Below, one piece after another: positions 16,962-26,222 of a DNA stretch of 64,000 nucleotides. Made by a program: the position numbers and the translations under genes. This DNA comes from Eubacteriales bacterium (GTDB taxonomy: Bacteria > Bacillota > Clostridia > Lachnospirales > Lachnospiraceae): NCBI GenBank assembly GCA_030524175.1, contig JAUNHC010000029.1, forward strand, positions 1 to 64,000, read 5' to 3'. Below the pieces are notes generated by a model. That model saw only the letters and a program-made list of their open reading frames with translations. It had not been told where the DNA came from and did no database searches. Each line of letters starts with the position of its first letter. The first letter of the stretch is position 1.

Positions 16962-18257
16962 TCAATGTGCTGCGTCCCAGATATCCTGCATGGACTCACA
17001 ATATTCTTCCGGAGTCATATCACCATTCATCAGAGACTGTACATTTTCCTGTGAAATCTGAGAAAGCTCACTGTCCATAGCTGCCTCAAACCAGGTTGCA
17101 CTGCCGGTGGATTTTTCAATCTCCTCGGCTACCATCTTACTGTAAGTGCTTAAATTGTCCGGATACTGGTCAATCACATAGCCGCGTAAGGTTCCCTGAT
17201 TATTGATGGCATAATCTGCTACATTCTCCACAAAATATTTCAGCCATCCTTCTGTCACATCATCATACTTCTCATTGCTGAAGGCAAGAATTGTTCCGCA
17301 GTTCATGGAATATTCTGTATCTGTTCCTACACCGCCTTCTACTGCAGGAATATTAAAAAATCCGATTCCGTCTTCTCCGGCAGGATTGGTATCCGCCTGA
17401 AGCTGGGATACATACCAGCTTCCGTTGTAAATGATAGCTGCCTCACCGGATAAAATCATATTCGCTGCAGTATTCTGGTCAACTGTGGTTGCCCCTTCAC
17501 CAAAATAGCCTTTTTCCACCATTTCCTGAAGCATTGCGGCACCTTCCACAATTCCTTCATCCGTATATTTGATTTCGCCCTTGTAAGCCTTATCCATAGC
17601 ATCTGTGCCAAGCTTACGGATAACATATGCGTTGATCAGTCTTGTAGCAGGCCAGGAATCTGCACCGCCTACTGCAAAAGGCTGTATTCCCGCCTCCAAA
17701 AGCTTATCTGCATCCTCAAGCATCTCATCCCAGGTAGCAGGCGGATTCTCGATTCCTGCTTTCTCAAATGCCTCTTTGTTATACCAGAAGCCTTCTATGT
17801 TCTGTCCCAGAGGCAGATCATACAGGGTATCAGTCCCTGTCAGTCCGGTCAGGAAATCCACTGCACTTGGATCCACCTTGTCAGAAATTCCAAGCTCATC
17901 TAATTTTGCTCCCACATCCAGCACAAGGCCCGCATCGATCAGTTCGATCAACGGTGTGCCTGCATCATAGGCAAATACGTCCGGCAGATCATTAGATGCC
18001 GCCAGTGTGGCAATTTTCTGCTTCAGATTGTCCACGGAAACAAGCTCAAATTCATATTTAAAATCAGGGTTTACCTCCTGGATATACTTCTCTGTCACAT
18101 CCTTCAATATCTGACCGCTGTCTGCGTCATCCTCTGCCCACATGGACAAAATTTTAAACGTCCTATCGCTTCCTTTATCTGCTGCCTGTACCCCTACAGA
18201 AAACATACTTGTGGCCATTGCTGCTGTGAGCACACATGCCAAAACTTTCTTTTTCAT
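16962..18257 (-). CDS. ABC sugar-binding protein (extracellular solute-binding family 1)
   Basis: Solute receptor of 431 residues for the CUT1 sugar importer. Signal peptide: MKKK, hydrophobic core, then VQAADKG with predicted cleavage after QA. The mature protein has the family-1 two-lobe pattern, with WAEDD near residue 40 and the AANMILSGEAAIIYNGSW segment around residue 265. Oddly there is no lipobox cysteine at the cleavage site; VLAC at residues 5-8 is too close to the N-terminus to serve. Most Gram-positive receptors of this type are lipoproteins, so this one may be released or held another way. It is downstream of the YesM/YesN pair. Confidence 0.93.
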   Translation of the reverse strand: MKKKVLACVLTAAMATSMFSVGVQAADKGSDRTFKILSMWAEDDADSGQILKDVTEKYIQEVNPDFKYEFELVSVDNLKQKIATLAASNDLPDVFAYDAGTPLIELIDAGLVLDVGAKLDELGISDKVDPSAVDFLTGLTGTDTLYDLPLGQNIEGFWYNKEAFEKAGIENPPATWDEMLEDADKLLEAGIQPFAVGGADSWPATRLINAYVIRKLGTDAMDKAYKGEIKYTDEGIVEGAAMLQEMVEKGYFGEGATTVDQNTAANMILSGEAAIIYNGSWYVSQLQADTNPAGEDGIGFFNIPAVEGGVGTDTEYSMNCGTILAFSNEKYDDVTEGWLKYFVENVADYAINNQGTLRGYVIDQYPDNLSTYSKMVAEEIEKSTGSATWFEAAMDSELSQISQENVQSLMNGDMTPEEYCESMQDIWDAAH

Positions 18258-18291
18258 GAATCATACCTCCAATTATGTATTGTTTGCCTTT

Positions 18292-18307
18292 AGATTTCCG
18301 GAAATCT
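18292..18307. promoter_or_regulatory. Perfect 16-bp palindrome upstream of the binding-protein gene
   Basis: AGATTTCCGGAAATCT is fully symmetrical, about 35 bp before the start codon. It could be an operator or a leader-RNA hairpin. No confident promoter could be placed next to it. Confidence 0.45.
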
Positions 18308-18383
18308 TTTGATAATTCAAGGATATCACAGACTTTTCTCCGGGACTAGTGGTAGATTTTTTACACCTTGTGGAAATTTTTCA

Positions 18384-18409
18384 TATGTGTTCTTTAAATT
18401 TTACACATA
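18384..18409. promoter_or_regulatory. Inverted repeat TATGTGT(12)ACACATA
   Basis: Seven-base arms at 18384..18390 and 18403..18409 in the 243-bp gap between yesN and the binding-protein gene. It is a candidate binding site for the AraC-type regulator encoded next door. Confidence 0.35.
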
Positions 18410-18440
18410 CTTTTCTGGTATAAGTCATAACCTTCTGCTC

Positions 18441-18470
18441 AGAACAAAATGGAGTACTTTCATAGTATAT
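18441..18470. repeat. Terminator-linked repeat, copy A
   Basis: Core AGAACAAAATGGAGTACTTT, then CATAGTATAT, directly abutting the A-tract of the yesN terminator. The flank CATAACcTTCTGcTC at 18426..18440 also matches copy B at 40210..40269, but the outer inverted arm is degenerate. Confidence 0.75.
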
Positions 18471-18502
18471 AAAAAAACAGCTGCTGCCCTGTGGCCTCAG
18501 CT
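18471..18502 (-). terminator. Intrinsic terminator of yesM-yesN
   Basis: Minus strand AGCTG...CAGCT stem with an inner GCC/GGC pair, followed by seven T residues, overlapping the yesN stop codon. Confidence 0.75.
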
Positions 18503-19568
18503 ATTTTTTGTGCATTTCTTTATATTCATTGGGGGTCATGTTTTCATTTTTTTTAAATACCTGGCAGAAATATCGGTAATCATTATACCCCACCTTCACA
18601 CTGACCTCGGTAACCTTCTCCCCATCCCGGAGAAGCTCCTTAGCCTTGTCCATGCGGATTTTTGTGAGGTATTTCACATAGCTCATACCCACTCGTTCCT
18701 TAAATAGCATACTGAGATATGCCGGATTCATTTTCACATGATCCGCCAATTCTTTCAGGCCGATATCTTCCCCGAAATGTTCATCTATAAAGCCCAGAAG
18801 GGATTGGACTGCCTTATTTTTTGTCATGCCCTCACCTGCCTGGATCCCATAGGCAAATTCCTTGAAAATCTCATAGGTATAGAGACAGACCTCCTCTTTT
18901 GTCCGAAGCTGTTTCATCTCCATATAAGGGACAATATTCTTCCTCAGCTCAAACTGGGGATTACGTTCCTTCATCACTTCTATGGCCACATAAATATCCT
19001 TCACACATTCATCCTGGTAGCGTTCAAGGCTCATATCCATCCTTCCCATATCCCTGAAAGCCTTCTCTGCATAGGACAGCATCTCATCTCCACTGTCTTC
19101 CTTGATAGAGTGTATCAATTCCTCTGTAATCAACTGACACCTCCGGCAGCACTCCTCCAGGGAAACACTCCCGGACTTATGTACACCCCTCTTTTCCTTA
19201 AGATAATTTGCAGCAGTGCTCAGGGCCGCATACAGCTTATCCTCTGTAATTGGTTTATCCACGTAATCCAATACGCGAAGCTGGAGCGCTCTTCTGGCAT
19301 ACGCAAAATCCCGGTAGCCGCTGATCACTATATAAGCGGTCTGGGGCAGTTCATCCATTGTATTCTCGATCAGAGTCAGACCGTCCATTCCCGGGATCCT
19401 GATATCTGTGATCACAATGTCCGGCTTCATCTGCCGCAGAAGGGCAAGGCCTCTGATTCCGTTGTATGCCGTAGCAACTACCTGATAATCTCCGGGGGCC
19501 TGCTCTACAGCCCTTTTTATCCAATCCACCACAATACTCTCATCGTCAATGATCGCCAACGTTGTCAT
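18501..19568 (-). CDS. YesN-type response regulator with AraC DNA-binding domain
   Basis: Response regulator of 355 residues. The receiver domain has D9, the phospho-acceptor D55 in IVITDIRIPGMDG and K105 in VDKPIT. A helical linker is followed by an AraC-type double HTH (about 255-352) ending FKKNENMTPNEYKEMHKK. These regulators usually activate the adjacent sugar transporter operon. It overlaps the kinase gene by 23 nt. SD GAGAGGG precedes the ATG. The location just upstream of the binding-protein gene points to that operon as its target. Confidence 0.93.
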   Translation of the reverse strand: MTTLAIIDDESIVVDWIKRAVEQAPGDYQVVATAYNGIRGLALLRQMKPDIVITDIRIPGMDGLTLIENTMDELPQTAYIVISGYRDFAYARRALQLRVLDYVDKPITEDKLYAALSTAANYLKEKRGVHKSGSVSLEECCRRCQLITEELIHSIKEDSGDEMLSYAEKAFRDMGRMDMSLERYQDECVKDIYVAIEVMKERNPQFELRKNIVPYMEMKQLRTKEEVCLYTYEIFKEFAYGIQAGEGMTKNKAVQSLLGFIDEHFGEDIGLKELADHVKMNPAYLSMLFKERVGMSYVKYLTKIRMDKAKELLRDGEKVTEVSVKVGYNDYRYFCQVFKKNENMTPNEYKEMHKK

Positions 19569-21306
19569 AAGAATCCCTCTCCTCTTTCATCACCGGAATA
19601 TGGATATCCACCCTGGTTCCGGCACCAAACTCACTGGTTACCTCTATCCCGTACTCTTCCCCGTAAAACAGATGGATACGGTCCACTACATTCCGGATCC
19701 CATATCCTGCATATATCTCATCCAGCGTTTTCATGCCCACCCCATTATCAGACACGCTGAAATACAGATCATCCTCCATCCGTTCTCCCTTTATCTCCAC
19801 AAAGCCGCTGCCTATTTTCGGTTCAAGGCCATGATACATGGCATTTTCCACAAAGGGCTGCAAAATCAGTTTAATAATATGGAGTGACATGATTTCTTCT
19901 TCAATCTCCATGATCAGCTCAAACCTGCCTTGATAGCGGACATCCTGGATTTTCATATATCGCTGGATATATTCCACTTCCTCCGCAATGGTGATCTTCT
20001 GCTGCCCCTTATTCAGCGAAATCTTGAAGGTTTCTGATAAATCATTCACCATTTCCGCTATCCCGTTTTCATCCTTTAATTTAGCCTGACAGTAAATAGA
20101 GTCAAGAGTATTATAAAGAAAATGAGGATTGATCTGCGCCTGAAGCAGTAATAGTTCGGACTCTCTTTCTTTTAAGTTTAGTTCCAGGACACGCTCCTTT
20201 AATTCAATATTATGGTTTACAGTCTCCTTCAAGGTATTTCCGATACTGCCAATCTCTCCGTCATCAAATTCCTCCGTAATATTTCTGCTGCCCTGTTTGA
20301 CTTCTTCCAGAACCTTCTCCAGCTTGTGCAGCGGCTGGTTGATACGCTTGGAAAGCATGGATGACAGGAGAATACATATCAGAAGGATAAAAACAGCGGC
20401 CACAGTAACGGTGGTTCCCACATATACGCTGTCCTTACTCAGATCAGACCTGGCAATACCATTGACTACCTTCCACCCTGTAGTGAGGTTAGTTCCTGTG
20501 GTAAACAGATAAGCGCTGTTGTTTTCCGGACCGTTTTCCAGATAATACCGGATCATGTCTTCGTTCTCCTGCTCGCTTCCTGTATTGTATACCACGCGTT
20601 CCGGATAATTTTCATCTATGATAAGCAGTGTGTCACTGGCAAATTCTCTGCTGTTACCCACAAGGGAGCTGCGCAGAAAGCTGTTTGTCAGGCGTACAAC
20701 CAGCATTCCAAGCACTTCACGGTCAACCGGCGAACGGATCTGCTTTACCAGTGAAACCTTTCCCTTGGTATCTTCAGGAATAAGCACATTATATCCAAAA
20801 AAGCATTCTTTTCCTTTTTGCTCCGCAGCTTTCCGGTACCATGCTTCATGGGTAATATCCGCACTTCCATAAAATTTCTGATATTTGGACGAATCCTTCT
20901 CTCCCCTGAAATGCTGCTGGTATCTACCCTGATCGTCAAAAAGAAACACAGCATCTATGAGATTGCTTTGAGACTCCAGGCTGATGGCCATACGGTTCAG
21001 TGTCCAGCTTGCACTTGTGGGGAAATATGTACTCCCTGTGGAATTATCCTCCCTCAGAATATTACAGATATCATCACTTAGCACCTCAGAACGTATGAGC
21101 TCTGTCACAGCCTCAAGCTTTGAATCAATGGCACTGTTAAAAGACCGCAGATTACTTTCATATGTCTTTGTATAATTTTCTTCTATAATTTTCTTGGAAA
21201 CCATCCAGGTGGAAACGCCCAATGAACAGGTGGCAAAAATAGTCATGATCACCATTGATACTAATATCTGGGTTTTTAATTTCCACTTTCCAATGCGTGT
21301 TCTCAT
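19546..21306 (-). CDS. YesM-type sensor histidine kinase
   Basis: Membrane sensor of 586 residues: TM1 about residues 14-36, a large extracellular dCache-like sensing region, TM2 near 280-300, a HAMP linker, then the His_kinase domain with QINPHFLYNTLDSIYC (phospho-His, about residue 395). The C-terminal HATPase has LQPFVENAMYHGLEP and GVGMKTLDEIYAGYGIRN. It would sense a sugar or cell-wall glycan outside and phosphorylate the neighbouring YesN. First gene of the pair; SD AAGGAG precedes the ATG by 6 nt. Confidence 0.93.
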   Translation of the reverse strand: MRTRIGKWKLKTQILVSMVIMTIFATCSLGVSTWMVSKKIIEENYTKTYESNLRSFNSAIDSKLEAVTELIRSEVLSDDICNILREDNSTGSTYFPTSASWTLNRMAISLESQSNLIDAVFLFDDQGRYQQHFRGEKDSSKYQKFYGSADITHEAWYRKAAEQKGKECFFGYNVLIPEDTKGKVSLVKQIRSPVDREVLGMLVVRLTNSFLRSSLVGNSREFASDTLLIIDENYPERVVYNTGSEQENEDMIRYYLENGPENNSAYLFTTGTNLTTGWKVVNGIARSDLSKDSVYVGTTVTVAAVFILLICILLSSMLSKRINQPLHKLEKVLEEVKQGSRNITEEFDDGEIGSIGNTLKETVNHNIELKERVLELNLKERESELLLLQAQINPHFLYNTLDSIYCQAKLKDENGIAEMVNDLSETFKISLNKGQQKITIAEEVEYIQRYMKIQDVRYQGRFELIMEIEEEIMSLHIIKLILQPFVENAMYHGLEPKIGSGFVEIKGERMEDDLYFSVSDNGVGMKTLDEIYAGYGIRNVVDRIHLFYGEEYGIEVTSEFGAGTRVDIHIPVMKEERDSYDNVGDH

Positions 21307-21340
21307 AAATTCTCCTTAAGCTCTATCCCCAATAATGTAC

Positions 21341-21383
21341 AAAAAAAGAATGCCACAACTCCATTATATTGTAGCATTCTTTG
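21341..21383 (-). terminator. Intrinsic terminator after mntP
   Basis: Minus strand AAAGAATGCTACAA / TTGTGGCATTCTTT stem, about ten-nt loop, then seven T residues, 16 bp past the mntP stop. Confidence 0.85.
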
Positions 21384-21398
21384 TATTCTCATGCAAAC

Positions 21399-21956
21399 CT
21401 ACATAATTCCTAAATGTTCCAAAAGAATCTTGAGCCCTATGAGCACCAGGATCACACCGCCTGCAATCTCAGCCTTTGCACGGTATTTTGCCCCGAATGC
21501 ATTGCCTATCTTGATTCCTGCGGCACTGAAGCAGAAAGTAACCGCTCCGATAAACAAAACAGCAGACAGAATATGTACACGGAGAAATGCAAAGGTTACT
21601 CCCACTGCCAAAGCATCAATACTGGTGGCAACTGCCAGAAGCAGCATAGTTTTTATATCAAAAGAATCATCCAGATCATCTGCTTCTCCTCTGGATTCAC
21701 GGATCATATTCACACCAATGATCGTAAGAAGTATAAAAGCAATCCAGTGGTCTACATTTACAATAGCCTCCTGAAACTGGCTGCCCAGAAAATATCCCAA
21801 AAGAGGCATAATGGCCTGGAAACCGCCGAAGTACAAACCTGCCAGAACTGCATTTTTCCATTTCATTTTCGGCATAGATAAGCCTTTGCAGATAGAAACT
21901 GCAAAGGCATCCATAGACAATCCCACGGCAAGCAGAAATAATTCTATTAAACCCAT
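21399..21956 (-). CDS. mntP: Manganese efflux pump MntP
   Basis: Membrane protein of 185 residues with six hydrophobic segments in two related halves. It carries the MntP signature acidic sites [12 protein letters not shown] (about 14-25) and [12 protein letters not shown] (about 110-121). The family exports Mn(II). SD AGGAG lies 7 nt before the ATG. It follows the SseB-like gene by 13 bp, and no Mn riboswitch (yybP-ykoY) is visible in front of it, so it probably depends on the upstream operon promoter. Confidence 0.93.
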   Translation of the reverse strand: MGLIELFLLAVGLSMDAFAVSICKGLSMPKMKWKNAVLAGLYFGGFQAIMPLLGYFLGSQFQEAIVNVDHWIAFILLTIIGVNMIRESRGEADDLDDSFDIKTMLLLAVATSIDALAVGVTFAFLRVHILSAVLFIGAVTFCFSAAGIKIGNAFGAKYRAKAEIAGGVILVLIGLKILLEHLGIM

Positions 21957-21969
21957 GGCTGTACTCCTG

Positions 21970-22734
21970 TTATCCTATGATCTTTGTGATCTGGTCCTTG
22001 CTTAAAACCAGGTTGAAGCCCATGGGATTTACCACGTAACCAATGGCCTTTTCCATCATGAGTTCAGGAAGTTTGGCAAAGGGGAGCTTAGCAACACGCA
22101 TTTTTTTCCCTTTGGCAAATTTCTCGTATTCCATAACATCGGTAAATACCGGCTGAAGAATCTGATCTTTTTTATCCTTGAGATAAGGAATATTTACTTT
22201 GTTGGGTTCTTCCTCGCTGACCTCCATTGCCATAAGATATTCTGACTTGCGAAGATTAACGATAAGCTCTTCCTCCAGCTCCCTCAGATTCTTACGTTCC
22301 TCTTTCTCTACAGGACGGCGCAGCTCCTGCATGAAATAAATGCCGGAAAGCTGAAGTGTGGGGTTCAGAAGAGGTCTCTTGGCCTCCTCCACTTTACTCA
22401 TGTCTGCCTGCTTGGCAATATCCGGAAGGTCTACTTCGATCTTCTCTTCACCGTCTACCCAGACAACGCTGTTGACACCTACAGCATAAAAAGTGCCGTA
22501 AAGTCTTGGATAGTCCTTTTTATCGTAGCGCATGCCCATCAGAAGAATCTTGTCATCAAGAAGCTTCTTTCCATATTCCTTGATTCCCTCTTCTGTGGAG
22601 AAAATCCACACCTGATCATTATATGTCTCCTCGTCACAGGTAACATAAGGAAGCTTGGTTGCCTGTGAATAGGCTACAAACACCTGGTCTCTGTTCTGTA
22701 ACTCCTTGATTGCTGTTTCTTTGCTCATTCCCAT
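21970..22734 (-). CDS. SseB-family protein
   Basis: Protein of 254 residues resembling the SseB N-terminal domain family, with a middle charged linker and a C-terminal block ([22 protein letters not shown]) typical of this group. The biochemical role of these proteins in Firmicutes is not established. No signal peptide or membrane segment. SD AGAGGA lies before ATG at 22734, 4 bp after the AlkD-type gene stop, so they are co-transcribed. Confidence 0.75.
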   Translation of the reverse strand: MGMSKETAIKELQNRDQVFVAYSQATKLPYVTCDEETYNDQVWIFSTEEGIKEYGKKLLDDKILLMGMRYDKKDYPRLYGTFYAVGVNSVVWVDGEEKIEVDLPDIAKQADMSKVEEAKRPLLNPTLQLSGIYFMQELRRPVEKEERKNLRELEEELIVNLRKSEYLMAMEVSEEEPNKVNIPYLKDKKDQILQPVFTDVMEYEKFAKGKKMRVAKLPFAKLPELMMEKAIGYVVNPMGFNLVLSKDQITKIIG

Positions 22735-22738
22735 TTTC

Positions 22739-23446
22739 TTATCCTCTCTGTCTCATTTCTCTTATAATGTTTTTGGTATTCTTATCTACCCTGTAAGACT
22801 CCACGATTTTTTGTAATGCTTTTTGGTAAGTGAATTCATCCAGCTGGTGTTCTTTTGTCAGGTATTCCAGCACTCTTTGAGGAAAAGCAGCGAAATAAAC
22901 GGATATCGCCCACGCCACTGCCATCTTTGCATAATAGCCCTCCTGACGGATATTCTCGAGACGCTTCAGGCTCCTGTCCACATACTCCTCATTGACAAAA
23001 TGGCTGAGAAGCATCACTGCTGCAAACCTCGCTTCATATTCCTTGTCAGAAGCAGCGTAGGGTTCCAGGAATTCCCAGTATTCCTCTAAATGCTTTCTTG
23101 CTTCCTTCAGGGTATTGCAGAAGCTGTCACACACTGCCCAGTTATCAATAGCAGGTACAAATTCACGGATGTAGCGAAATCGTTCTTCCCAGTCCATCTT
23201 CGCGCTGGCTGCTGTGAGGCCTCTGACCATCTTTTCCTCGTAAGTTGAGTCTTCAGCGGAAAAAAACCATTCCTGCCAGTCATTCCTTGCAATTTCCCCG
23301 GCTAACTTCCGCAGTTTAGGAAGCCGCACCCCCATGATATTATCAATTCCCGGAAGCAGACTTGAATGAAATTCCCGGTAAGCAGGATCCGTCATGGCTA
23401 AAATCCTGTCCCTGACCTCCTGGGCGGTTATTTTTCTTTTGTCCAT
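22739..23446 (-). CDS. DNA alkylation repair protein, AlkD-like
   Basis: HEAT-repeat protein of 235 residues of the AlkD/AlkC group, which removes bulky or charged alkylated bases without base flipping. Conserved features include LPGIDNIMGVRLPKLRKLA and FVPAIDNWAVCDSFCNTLK, the latter covering the Asp and Trp used around the lesion. The start at 23446 has AGGAG 7 nt upstream; the earlier ATG at 23476 lacks one. First gene of a three-gene operon with the SseB-like gene and mntP. Confidence 0.85.
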   Translation of the reverse strand: MDKRKITAQEVRDRILAMTDPAYREFHSSLLPGIDNIMGVRLPKLRKLAGEIARNDWQEWFFSAEDSTYEEKMVRGLTAASAKMDWEERFRYIREFVPAIDNWAVCDSFCNTLKEARKHLEEYWEFLEPYAASDKEYEARFAAVMLLSHFVNEEYVDRSLKRLENIRQEGYYAKMAVAWAISVYFAAFPQRVLEYLTKEHQLDEFTYQKALQKIVESYRVDKNTKNIIREMRQRG

Positions 23447-23624
23447 ATACTTACTCCTGTCAGCGAAATTTTGCATCCCGTTCAGCTTTCCAACTGATAT
23501 ATCACAAAAAGATTATACATATATATTCCTCTTTCGTAACGTCATACAACATATGTTCTTTTATTCTATAATAAAAGTGCCTAAAAGTAAAGGATTTGGG
23601 CAATATACTTTGCTGAAATCCGCC

Positions 23625-23661
23625 AAAAAAGGAGCGGAATTTCCTGGAATCCCACTCCTTT
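23625..23661 (-). terminator. Intrinsic terminator after the pur-fprA operon
   Basis: Minus strand AAAGGAGTGGGATT pairs (with G-U) to AATTCCGCTCCTTT, followed by TTTT, about 70 bp past the flavodiiron stop. The rest of 23447..23730 shows no gene. Confidence 0.7.
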
Positions 23662-23730
23662 CATAGCTTTAATCCTTTTACTGTCTATGATCAGTCTTAA
23701 CTGGTCTATAACAAAATCAATATTTCGTTA

Positions 23731-24924
23731 TTATTTTGTCATAAATTCTACAATCCCGTCAAGCTGTGCCATCTGATCTTCTTTCAGGGCTGACTTCACA
23801 GTCATGCTTTCTTCATAGATGTCCATATTTTTCATCTGGGACACCATCTCTTTCATGTGCTTTCCTGCTGATGCCGCCCAGGTTCCGTTGTCAAGAACAG
23901 CCACTTTGCGGTTCTGAAAATTATGTGCTTTTAATTCTGTAAGCAGAGTCTCCATTTTGGGGAAGATTCCTGCATTATAAGTAGGGGAAGCGAAGATGAT
24001 CCTGTCACAGCGGAAGGCTTCTGCCAGAAGATAGGACGGGTCTGTGGATGACACGTCATACATGGCAATATTCTTCTCTCCTGCGTCTGCAAGCTTTCCT
24101 GCAAGTACATTTACAGCGCTTTCCGTATTTCCATAGATAGAAGCATATAGTATCAGAACATTATGGTCTTCCGGTGTATAGGTGCTCCATCTCTGATGTT
24201 TTTCAATATACCACTCCAGATTTTCCCTCCACACAGGACCGTGAAGCGGACAAATAATCTCTATGTCAAGAGCCGCCGTCTTTTTCAGCGCAGTCTGCAC
24301 CTGAGTGCCGTATTTTCCCACAATATTCGTGAAATATCTCCTTGCATCTTCCAGCCACTCTGTTTCAAAATTTATTTCATCTGCAAAAATATTCCCGTTT
24401 AATGCCCCAAAGGTTCCGAAGGCATCTGCACTGAACAAAGTTTTGTCATAGATATCATAGGTCACCATAGCTTCAGGCCAATGCACCATAGGAATCATGG
24501 CAAAGGTGAGGGTATGCTTTCCTACATTAAGGTTCTCCCCTTCTTTGATAACTACCGCACGGGAATCTACATCAAAGGTAAAGAATTGTTTCATCATGGT
24601 AAATGTCTTGGCATTTCCCACAATCTTAACCTCCGGGTAACGGTGAACCACATCCTCAATGGTTGCACAGTGATCCGGCTCCATATGGTTAACTATGAGG
24701 TAATCCAGGGAACGGCTGCCAAGTACATGGCTCAGGTTCTCTATAAACTGGCCGCCCACAGCTTTATCCACCGTATCCAGAAGTACAGTCTTATCATCCA
24801 TAAGAAGATAGGAATTGTAGGATACTCCTCTTGGGATTGGATAAATGTTCTCAAACAGTGCCAGCCTTCTGTCGCTGACACCTACCCAATATAAATCTTC
24901 AGTCACATTTTTTACACAGTACAT
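23731..24924 (-). CDS. fprA: Flavodiiron protein (A-type flavoprotein, FprA family)
   Basis: Cytosolic O2 (or NO) reductase of 397 residues that detoxifies oxygen in anaerobes. The N-terminal beta-lactamase-like domain carries the diiron ligand motif HMEPDHCA (about 80-87) and later histidines in PMVHWPEA and PLHGPVW. The C-terminal flavodoxin domain (about 255-395) has the FMN loop YASIYGNTES. No rubredoxin extension. SD AGGAGG is present. It lies only 15 bp downstream of purD in the same direction, an unusual partner for a purine operon. Confidence 0.93.
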   Translation of the reverse strand: MYCVKNVTEDLYWVGVSDRRLALFENIYPIPRGVSYNSYLLMDDKTVLLDTVDKAVGGQFIENLSHVLGSRSLDYLIVNHMEPDHCATIEDVVHRYPEVKIVGNAKTFTMMKQFFTFDVDSRAVVIKEGENLNVGKHTLTFAMIPMVHWPEAMVTYDIYDKTLFSADAFGTFGALNGNIFADEINFETEWLEDARRYFTNIVGKYGTQVQTALKKTAALDIEIICPLHGPVWRENLEWYIEKHQRWSTYTPEDHNVLILYASIYGNTESAVNVLAGKLADAGEKNIAMYDVSSTDPSYLLAEAFRCDRIIFASPTYNAGIFPKMETLLTELKAHNFQNRKVAVLDNGTWAASAGKHMKEMVSQMKNMDIYEESMTVKSALKEDQMAQLDGIVEFMTK

Positions 24925-24939
24925 GCCAAATACCTCCTG

Positions 24940-26217
24940 TTATTCTGCCTCGTCAATGGCCTTACCGATATCATGACGCATATACTTATTGGCAAAGGTG
25001 ATCCACTCGGTTGCCTCATATGCATTTTTTCTGGCTTCTTTCAGATTGGGGCCGGTTGCTGTAATGCCAAGGACACGGCCTCCGTTGGTGACAATCTGAC
25101 CATCCTTGAATTTCGTTCCGGCATGGAAACAATAGTAGCCTTCTTTATTGTCAAAATTCTCAAATCCATACATAGGAATCCCTTTTTCATATTTTACAGG
25201 ATATCCCTCACTTGCCAGGACAACACATACTGCTGCATTATCCTCAAACTGAAGGTCGATTTTATCTAGAGTACCCTCCACGCAGGCTTCCATCACATCT
25301 ATGATATCATTCTTCATGCGCGGCAGCACCACCTGTGCCTCAGGATCACCGAAACGTGCATTGTACTCCAGGACTTTAGGACCTTCATCAGTGAGCATAA
25401 GACCAAAGAAGATAATTCCTTGGAAAGGACGCCCTTCTGCTGCCATTGCATCTACCGTTGGCTGGTAAATATATTTCCGGCAGAACTCATCCACTTCTTC
25501 TGTATAGAAGGGGCTTGGAGAAAAGGTTCCCATTCCCCCTGTATTTAATCCCTTATCTCCGTCCTCAGCACGTTTATGGTCCTGAGCGGAGGTCATTGTC
25601 CTGATGGTCTTTCCGTCAACAAAAGAAAGGACAGAAACTTCACGGCCTGTCATAAACTCTTCCACCACCATAGTATTTCCGGCAGAACCAAACTTCTTAT
25701 CTTCCATGATTTCCTTTACGCCTGCCTCTGCCTCTTCCAGAGTGCTGCAGATAAGCACACCTTTTCCAAGGGCAAGTCCGTCTGCTTTAAGGACAATAGG
25801 AAACTTTGCTTCTGTGCGGAGATACTGAAGTGCTTTCTCCGGATCCTGGAAGTTCTCATAGCCAGCTGTAGGGATGTTATACTTCTTCATCAGGTCTTTG
25901 GAAAAGGCTTTGGAGCCTTCCAGTATGGCCGCATTTTTCCGCGGCCCGAATACCTTAAGTCCCCGCGCCTCGAACACATCCACCACACCGCCTACAAGCG
26001 GGTCGTCCATTCCGATAATTGTCAGGTCAATGGAATTCTCCTGTGCAAAATCTGCCAGTTTGTCAAATTCCATGGCGCCGATGTCTACACACTGGGCGTA
26101 CTGGGATATTCCTGCATTTCCAGGTGCACAGTATATCTTCTCAACCTTTGGGCTTTTGGCAGCACTCCAGGCAATGGCGTGCTCTCTTCCGCCGCTTCCA
26201 ACGATTAATACTCTCAT
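24940..26217 (-). CDS. purD: Phosphoribosylamine-glycine ligase
   Basis: ATP-grasp enzyme of 425 residues for the second step of purine synthesis, joining phosphoribosylamine and glycine. The N-terminus is MRVLIVGSGGREHAIAW; the ATP-grasp domain contains FPIVLKADGLALGKGV and the metal-binding end LEYNARFGDPEAQ. Full family length. SD AAAGGAG precedes the ATG. It follows purN by 5 bp in the purE-M-N-D order. Confidence 0.97.
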   Translation of the reverse strand: MRVLIVGSGGREHAIAWSAAKSPKVEKIYCAPGNAGISQYAQCVDIGAMEFDKLADFAQENSIDLTIIGMDDPLVGGVVDVFEARGLKVFGPRKNAAILEGSKAFSKDLMKKYNIPTAGYENFQDPEKALQYLRTEAKFPIVLKADGLALGKGVLICSTLEEAEAGVKEIMEDKKFGSAGNTMVVEEFMTGREVSVLSFVDGKTIRTMTSAQDHKRAEDGDKGLNTGGMGTFSPSPFYTEEVDEFCRKYIYQPTVDAMAAEGRPFQGIIFFGLMLTDEGPKVLEYNARFGDPEAQVVLPRMKNDIIDVMEACVEGTLDKIDLQFEDNAAVCVVLASEGYPVKYEKGIPMYGFENFDNKEGYYCFHAGTKFKDGQIVTNGGRVLGITATGPNLKEARKNAYEATEWITFANKYMRHDIGKAIDEAE

Positions 26218-26222
26218 GTTCT

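Noticed and set aside
18738..19760. 340-codon plus-strand frame opposite yesN/yesM
   Set aside because: It lies wholly antisense to well-recognised genes, has no SD, and its composition (His, Leu, Phe, Cys rich) is that of a shadow frame.
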